The notes below the pieces were generated by a model. The model was given only the letters and a program-made list of their open reading frames with translations, was not told the origin of the DNA and did not search any database. A stretch of 64,000 nt of DNA from positions 1,488,001-1,552,000 of the forward strand of contig OX463787.1 in the NCBI GenBank assembly GCA_949825025.1. Reading direction: 5' to 3'. This DNA comes from Siphlonurus alternatus (lineage: Eukaryota; Arthropoda; Insecta; Ephemeroptera; Siphlonuridae). Position 1 is the first letter of the stretch. Every line of letters starts with the position of its first letter. Position numbers and translations under genes: made by a program. Of this stretch, positions 57,101 to 64,000 are shown piece by piece.

Positions 57101-60100
57101 AAATAGATAGAATAAAAAACTTATTGCTTCATTGCTATTTAAAATCTATAGACTATATGAAATCTCCCCTGGCATAATCGCTAATAGGCTTAATTCTAGA
57201 CTTACAGATATTTAAATGATATTGGCTACAATATTCATTACATAATTTACATACACAAGATTGTTCAGCTTTATGATAACCAGAAGATTTACAAATTAGA
57301 TGGTGGAAGCCGTGAACAGCCTGGCGAGTTAAGACATTTCTAACATTGGATCTATCCAATTGGGGCAGACACCAATGTTTACATGTCATAGCATCAGTGC
57401 TGTAAAACTCAGGATTAATATCCTGAGCTTTTTGATTCCTGACAGCTATAAAATTGGAATATTGATCTGTCGTTGGAAGTTTAAACATTTCTTTGATTTC
57501 TGTAATAAAATAATTGGAATCTATCAGTTTATAGGCCAGTCTAGTTTCGGTAAATTTTGACAGACACAGTAATCTTTTAACAAACATGGCTTTTACTGAT
57601 TCTAATTTATCAAAATCGGATACAGATAAATGAGGCCATACAATTTCAATACCATAAGTAGCCACAGGGGCGACTTTTAAATTGAATAGTTTGAGCCCTG
57701 TTTTGACGGATAGACCAGACAGCCCTGAGATAGTGTACATAACAGTGATAGCGTTCTTACATCTTTCTGTTATATGTTTAGAAAAAGAATGCCCTGTCAT
57801 TTGAAGTATTATGCCAAGATATTTAAATGAATTTAGAAATTCAATCTTTTGACCGTCACAATAAATTTCATCGTTTTTGCATAACGGTCCGCCTCTTCTA
57901 AACTTAACAACCTTGGTTTTCTCTGTGTTAATTTCTAGACCATTTGTTTTGGCCCAGATGGATAGATTATTTAGCGCTTTTTGTAGCTTGACTTTGCTCT
58001 TTGAAATAATAGCAAGATCATCTGCATATAAATTTAGTACGACTTGATCATTTTCATTTTCACAGTTTATATCTTATTATAGTGTTATTACAGAATTGTG
58101 ATAAGATGCAATTTATTATTTTCTGAGCAAGTACTGTATTAGTATTTTAGTATTTTGGATAAAATTAGAGACAAAACAGATACAGTATTGTGCCTAAATT
58201 ATGTTAGGAAACATATATTTTTATTTTTTTAAGTTAAAAGCACAAAAAAAAAAAAAAAAAAAAAATCGCAAACTCTACTTGAATTTAAAATCCAAGATAG
58301 CGATTTGTAAATCATGTACTAAGCAACCCCAAGACAAAGGGCACTTATTTAGATACTGTGCATTACATAGAAAACATTGACTAGTTACCTAGCAACATGA
58401 AGAGAAAATAGAAAGAATCTTATCTTGATTCCTTGTTTCACTTACTAGAAGTATTTTTTTTTTATTATTATTTTATTACCTCTTTCATGGGCACAAACAT
58501 ACATATATCACAATGTACAAGTCAAAATAATAAAAAGAGACCATGGGGCAAATGAGCAGTCCATTCACTGTATACATTCACAAAATGGCTTAAATGCCAG
58601 AACGTGGGCATAAGAAATGAAGATAGAACTTTGCTTCAGGTACAAATAAATGCTCCACACAACATGTTACTCACGTGTTGAGTACATAGAGGGCCATGTG
58701 GACGAGGTAGCCCAGCAGGTGCATGTTGGACTCCGGACCTCCTCCCCCAGCATCCTCGTTGAACGGTTTCTCCTGACTGAACCGTTGTAGCAGTAGCTTG
58801 AGGTCGTGCACCGTCGACATGTAGCCAATGTCCCTGCAACGTCAACAAGTTAGTCAACGTCAATATGAGGTGGGGAGCAGAGAGAACAAGATTCATGGTT
58901 TACTTAAAAATAAAGAGAAATAAACAACACAAAGCTGAGAGATTTCCATAAGCATGTTAGGATAAATGTAGTACAATTCATTGTATAGCAAAAACTGAGA
59001 CAGTGAGATTGACTACAAGTTATAAAGAAACAAAATTAGTGCTGAGATAATCTTACAGAAACTAACTCAGAGTTCTCACAAAAATTATAAAAAACAAATT
59101 CACATGTTAAAGACACATGGGACAATTTGAAATTTTTAAGAATTTGGGACAAAACAAGTTACTGTAGTTATTGACAATTTAAGATATGATAGTTAGTTGG
59201 ATTTCAAAAAATTAGAAAGGAAATTAGTAATGAAATGGTTTATTTACTCTCAGAATTTCCTCCCAAATTTTAACTAGACCCCCACCTGTGCCCGGTGCAC
59301 TCCTGCAGGTAGGTGTTGTGTCTGGCCAGGCAGCTGGCGAAGGCAGACTCCGGCACGGACGGTCCCCACAACGGCAGCAGACCGTTGCACTTGGTGTTAG
59401 CGTTCTGTAGAGCGGCACTTTCCCACTCGTCTCGAGCCCTCGCCTGCCTGTGAGACGAACTTTATTTTAGTACTTCGTGTTCAGTGATTGTCTTTTGGGG
59501 GAAAATCAACAGGGTATTGAAAAATACATAAGTACAGTACAATGTTTTAGCTGTTTTCTCTTACAAGGGTTGTTTGTTAGTTTGTTTCTGAACAAAAACA
59601 AAACAAAATCTCCTTATCATGGGTTTTAAATGACATAATTTTTTATGCAGGAAAATATTAGAAAAAAAAAAAAAAAAAACTAAAACATGAAGAGTTTGGA
59701 CTATTGTATTTTGGGGTCATTGACACAAGGTAATTTTTGATTGTGTTTAATTAATTATTGTGTTACTGGTGGAAAGAAATTACTCTATGTATCGTTTTTA
59801 AAATAAGGATATGGATTCTGCATGGAAATGTAATACCCCGCACCCTGAACAGTCCCTGAAAGTTACCTGACAGCCGCCATGTGACAATCGACGTGCACCA
59901 CGTTGAAGTGGGTCACCGTGGAGTAGCCGAGGGAGCGCCTCTGCTTGCGTTCCTCCTCCTCAAAGGCACAGCGCTTCGTGTACGTGTAGATGCCAAGCAC
60001 CTTGGCCGGCTGACACCTGCGGGCAAGGACGTTGATGTTATAACAGGAGGGACGTTACTTGACATTATGGATGTTATAATTTTCTGAGTAGAGAAAGGTA

Positions 60101-63100
60101 ACAACATGTGGATGACATACGTCAATTTTGAACAAAATTAATTGTGAATTATTCTTAGAAATTTACAAAGAATTTGATGTACTGTAAATAATAATTATAT
60201 TAACAGGTTGGAGCAGGTTAGAATCTGTCAACACGATACATGATTGGGCTGAAGTTACATTATTTTGCTAACATAAATAACTTCAGCACTGTCAATACAT
60301 ACAGTACTAAAAGAAAAAGCAACGCTTATGGGAAAAAAATTAAGTTTCAATCAAGCTTTAGGTACTGTTGTTCCAAATTACAGATAGAGTATTTACCAAT
60401 ACTTTTCAGTTATCTACTGTAAATTATTGAAGGGGACAAAAATGCTACAAATCTCCTGTGGTTTGACCCACCTGTATCCCTCCCTGCAGATGACACACAC
60501 CAATCCGGTCTCCTCCCCCAGTTCCTCCAGCTGCTGCAGTAAGGCGCTCTTAGCCGTCACCTGACCCTTGTCGTTGGTGCGCATACCCAGCGCTCCCAAC
60601 TGCTTCTCACGCATCGCCATCGCAAGCCGCTTCTTCTCGGCTCGAGTTTGTTGACGGACCTGCGAAGAAGAAAAGTCTTGCTGTAGTTTGGTGTGATCTA
60701 AGCAATGTTATCACAACGGCTTCAATGTTGATCCATGACTAATAACTAAAAAATTATGTGCGTCTAGACAACACTGATCACTTTGCAGTCAACAAAAATA
60801 AAATTCAGCATTGACAAGGGGGTGAGAAAATTAATGTTTTGTGGTGAATAAAATGGCTAACCAGCTACTATAACAATTTCAGGGAAAGCATGGCACAGAG
60901 TTTTCATGCTTTCTTGGACTTCAAAATATCAAAAACTATGAATTAGTGCTGATAATGCCTTGCTGATTGATTTAATAAACTGAAGAATTGTATGAAACAA
61001 TATTGTGAAAAATTTAAAATAATTTGATTTTTTATTGTATTTTGGGGCAATTGTTACATTATCTATTATTGTTCCATTCCCCTCCCTCTCAAGAAGTATG
61101 TTTACTATTTATCATTTTTATTTATTTTATTTTAATTACTACATTTATCAAGTCTTGGTACATAAACTCTTTGGTATTTGATTTAAAAACATCATGCAAC
61201 TTGATCAAATCAAGACGTGCACAAGCATCCTAAATTTTCTGCACACTCACCTGCTCCACCCTGGCAGCCACTGCCTCGTTGGTCCTGAGTGCCTCCAGCA
61301 GGTTCTCTGACAGAGATCCGACGTGCTCCTCCGAGGACACTTGCTCCAGTCTGTGCAGCACCGCGATGCACTCCGGGGTAGACACCTCCAGCTGAGACAG
61401 TTAGTTATCGAGTTACTGCATGACTCAATGATATAAACTTGTTATTATGTAAAGTTAAGGGACCCAGTAAATTGGGAGTATTTAGTGTATTACCTTATAT
61501 CAAGTTTTTACTATACCTATATTATATCAAAAGAGCTACTTCATAATCAAATTATGTATAACGTAGTGATAAAATTACAAGATACAAGATTATTAATAAT
61601 TAATTGGTGGAAAAAAAATTGAAACGAGTGATATTACTGTATTTGTTTAAAAGAGGAAGGGGGAACAAAAAAAAAAAAAGAAAAAAAAAAAAAAGAAAAA
61701 GGAAAAAAAAAAAAAATAATAAAGCGAAGAAAGATAGTAGTTTGAGCTTTTAGGCGCCACTGACTCAGCAAAAATCTTTAATTATCTCTCTTCTCATCAT
61801 CATCATCATCATTTTTTTTTTTTTTTTTTTTTTTTTTTTGCATGTGTTCGTACCTGAAATATTACAAAATAAAGGAATTCCTATTACCATAAGTACAGCT
61901 GTTGTCAGCTATCATTTAACACCACACAGCAAAAAAATAAATACTTAATTTGATAATTTGAACTCTTCTTACCTTTGGCACATGATAAATAATTCAAAGC
62001 AAGAGAACAAGGTACCTGAGTTGGCTCGTGGTCGGTGGCCAGTCCAGCCAGGAACCTGAGGATGACCTTGAGGGCCGGTCTGGCGATGAAGTCCTTCCAC
62101 TCGTCATTGCCGGGCACCAACAGTAGGGGCGTGGTGGGAGGAGCATGGGCCTGGGGACATACAGAGGTCACTAGGGTCTCGAGATTCAACATTAAGTGCA
62201 ACCTTCCTAATTGTGTATAACAAACTAGCAAGCTTTTCTTCACTTTCAAACATAACACTACACAGATTTGAATGTTGAATACTTTTTTTTAATTAATTAA
62301 ATATAAATTACTGCAATAGCAAATAATACCAAAAATAATAGCATAAATCTAGCTTACAGTTGTCAAATTAATAATTAGCCAGAAGTTTGAATTCTTTCAG
62401 TCACTTTGTGACTTGTTTTGCAATAGAATATCTAACTGATCTATGTGTGAAAATGCAATGCTGAAATATAAATATGTACTATGCTGTAATATAAATGCCA
62501 GAAATCCACCACTTCCTGTTACTACCAGAGAGAATATAAAATTAATTTATAGTTAACATGTACAGGAATACAATCATGACATTTAAACTCAAACAATTGT
62601 TCATCTTCATTTTATTATTATTTTTTTATACGTAATTCCGTATACACACGATTTATAGCAAATTTTTTCTGTAGCATTGTTTTATTGTTTTGAGAAGTCT
62701 GTCCACTCACCGAGATGTACTCGGCAGCCCTCCTGACGATGCCCAGGGCGTGGATGTGGTCCTTCAATGTGTTCCCCGCCGGACTTCTCTCGATCCCGGC
62801 GGCCAGCAGACAGAACAACTCCATGCGTTGCTCCTCCTCAGCTGACCGGCTGCCGTCATATCGCTCGAAATCGAGCACCGACGCAAAGTGGGAGGTCAGG
62901 AGGGACATTCGGTCAGCGTGACCGTACGTCAGGGCTGCCAGCACCTTGCCCAGGTGTTGGAGCAGCGTGGGGCTCACTGAGGGACCACCTGGGGGACACA
63001 AGTCAAACTATTGCAAAGAAAATTCATGAAATATCATAAAAACATTCACACGATTGCATATGAAGTCTTACCTTAATCCAGGCCTAGGTTTGTTAATTTT

Positions 63101-63939
63101 AATTATTGCAAGAATCAAAATCAACAAAGATAAGCCTGGATAAAAGTTGGATCTTATGTATTTATGCAATCGGGTGATTATGTTAAGCAAAAGAAGGAGT
63201 TAAAAAATAAATACTGTACAGCAATTCAAAATTGTTGAACACATTATTTATTTATTTTTTGGTGCAAATTTTTTAACCAGATAAATTCTACTCATGTTTA
63301 TTCATTGATTGACTAATTAACTGTATTTAATTGTCATTATGTATGCCCCCCTTTGTTTAGCAATTTAGGTCATTTTTTAAAATTAAAAGCATTAAGAAAA
63401 CTAAAGTTAAAATATAAACTTTTACATTTGACTCATCCTCTATAACATAATTGTTTTAATCGGTTAAAACTAGGCCTTAAGAACTTTCTAGAAAAAATGT
63501 TCCAGCTTGACCCTGGTTTTGTCTAGGACATGAAAACTTAAAATGAGCCATAGAAAATATATTGCTATATTTTTCAAACCTAAAATTTTGACTTAAACAC
63601 ATTTGCCGCCTTGAGAAAGCCTTGCCAAACGAAATCTTTAATGTTAAAAAGGATGCTTTCTGACCCTACATTTTCAGGGTACATACCTGCAGCAGGTGAT
63701 GCGCAGGCCAGCAGAGCCTGCAGGTGCTCAGGTCCTCCGAAGGTCTCTGATAGTTCGAGGAAGGTGTTGAGGGGCTGTGCAGCCGCGATGGTGAGGATGG
63801 TCTCCAGGATGTCCAGGATTTGTTCGGTGAGTCTCGGGTCTGCGGATTTGCCCGCTGCCAGGCACAGTTGGGCGGCTCCCAGAAGCACTCTGATGGCTCC
63901 CAGGTCAGGGTTGGCAAGTTGCTCCTGGTTGCTGCGAAC
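54193..63939 (-). CDS. UBR4: UBR4 / purity of essence, E3 ubiquitin ligase, C-terminal 675 residues (partial)
   Basis: Twelve exons: 63939-63687, 62988-62711, 62150-62016, 61391-61251, 60659-60472, 60016-59867, 59447-59286, 58833-58675, 56625-56452, 55738-55582, 54848-54689 and 54263-54193 (stop TAG). Phases fit throughout, and they sum to 676 codons including the stop. Diagnostic matches to animal UBR4 include [96 protein letters not shown], and LFFK near the end. The Cys/His set beginning CVIC and ending HVDCH is the hemiRING zinc module that, with the adjacent UZI region, confers E3 activity on N-degron substrates. The N-terminal several thousand residues, including the UBR box, lie beyond the window. 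A LINE fragment sits in the intron 56626-58674. Confidence 0.96.
55130..55215. repeat. TTAATTAA-rich low-complexity tract
   Basis: Repeated TAATTAAT in a UBR4 intron. Self-complementary throughout. Confidence 0.8.
56273..56437. repeat. pogo/Tigger-like MITE
   Basis: CAGTAAAAACTCACTATTAC is mirrored by GTAATAACAAGTTTTTACTG over 165 bp. The end sequence resembles pogo-type terminal repeats. Related pieces lie at 53100-53265 and 61440-61515 (GGGACCCAGTAAATTGGGAG). Confidence 0.65.
56835..58073 (-). mobile_element. 5'-truncated non-LTR retrotransposon (LINE), RT C-terminal part
   Basis: An open frame runs from 58073 to the stop at 57153, about 306 residues. [12 protein letters not shown] is the catalytic YADD motif of reverse transcriptase (58017-58028). 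[15 protein letters not shown] follows (motif D region), then FKYLGIIL and [10 protein letters not shown], typical of the region after the palm. The end carries a Cys/His cluster, [16 protein letters not shown]. The 3' UTR contains AATAAA and ends in TAA-type repeats near 56835-56850. The missing 5' end indicates truncation on insertion. It lies in a UBR4 intron in the same orientation. The clade cannot be fixed by eye. Confidence 0.88.
61667..61840. repeat. A-rich tract, (ATC)n and poly-T run
   Basis: A long A-run with G interruptions (61667-61715), then ATCATCATC and a T-run of about 27 (61796-61838), in a UBR4 intron. Confidence 0.85.
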
Positions 63940-63987
63940 CTGAGGGAGAATTAATTAGTCAGTTGATGTTTTCGGTGGAAGGAGCTG

Positions 63988-64000
63988 TCATAGAAGGTTC
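63988..64000. repeat. Start of a further copy of the TCATAGAAGGTTC hairpin element
   Basis: The last 13 bases, TCATAGAAGGTTC, equal the terminal repeat of the 48378-48690 units. The window ends inside it, so this is a probable but not proven copy. Confidence 0.6.

Noticed and set aside
62618..63001. Full 127-residue ORF as an independent gene
   Set aside because: It is UBR4 exon 62988-62711 plus intron read-through on both sides.

Overview
The window is eukaryotic nuclear DNA. Coding sequence is split into short exons with GT-AG introns, non-coding DNA is strongly AT-rich, and small repeats are everywhere. Gene content (UBR4/poe, NUBPL, LRRC57, SERAC1 and a small secreted C-type lectin) points to an animal. 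The lectin style, the compact exons and the composite 5S/tRNA SINEs suggest an arthropod, probably an insect. The species cannot be fixed from the sequence alone.

Layout. 1-7.6 kb: repeats, with two large fold-back elements (194-2477 and 3437-5394) and several MITEs. 7.6-15.4 kb: the 3' two thirds of a SERAC1-like gene on the minus strand; seven exons are resolved, and its 5' exons and probable last exon were not found. 15.4-21.2 kb: repeats. 21.25-23.9 kb: a complete five-exon C-type lectin gene on the plus strand. 24-45.2 kb: a gene desert of AT-rich DNA holding SINEs, TTAA-flanked fold-backs and MITEs. 45.9-49.6 kb: complete eight-exon NUBPL, minus strand. 50.03-50.75 kb: intronless LRRC57, plus strand, divergent from NUBPL across a gap of about 415 bp. 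54.2-64 kb: the last twelve coding exons of UBR4 on the minus strand (675 residues to the stop), including the hemiRING; a truncated LINE lies in one of its introns.

The genes do not form one pathway. NUBPL (complex I Fe-S assembly) and SERAC1 (lipid or mitochondrial membrane function) both serve mitochondria, but they lie 30 kb apart with the lectin and the desert between them.

The most unusual content is the repeat landscape: a SINE family whose head combines a tRNA-type box A with about 65 nt of 5S rRNA and shares a core with a separate tRNA-Thr SINE; at least four unrelated near-perfect fold-backs that all sit in TTAA; a 2.3 kb fold-back whose arms carry unequal numbers of a 131-bp unit; and repeated intrusion of hairpins close to splice donors. 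I found no convincing new protein-based system. Exon coordinates were derived by hand from reading frame, splice dinucleotides and family similarity.
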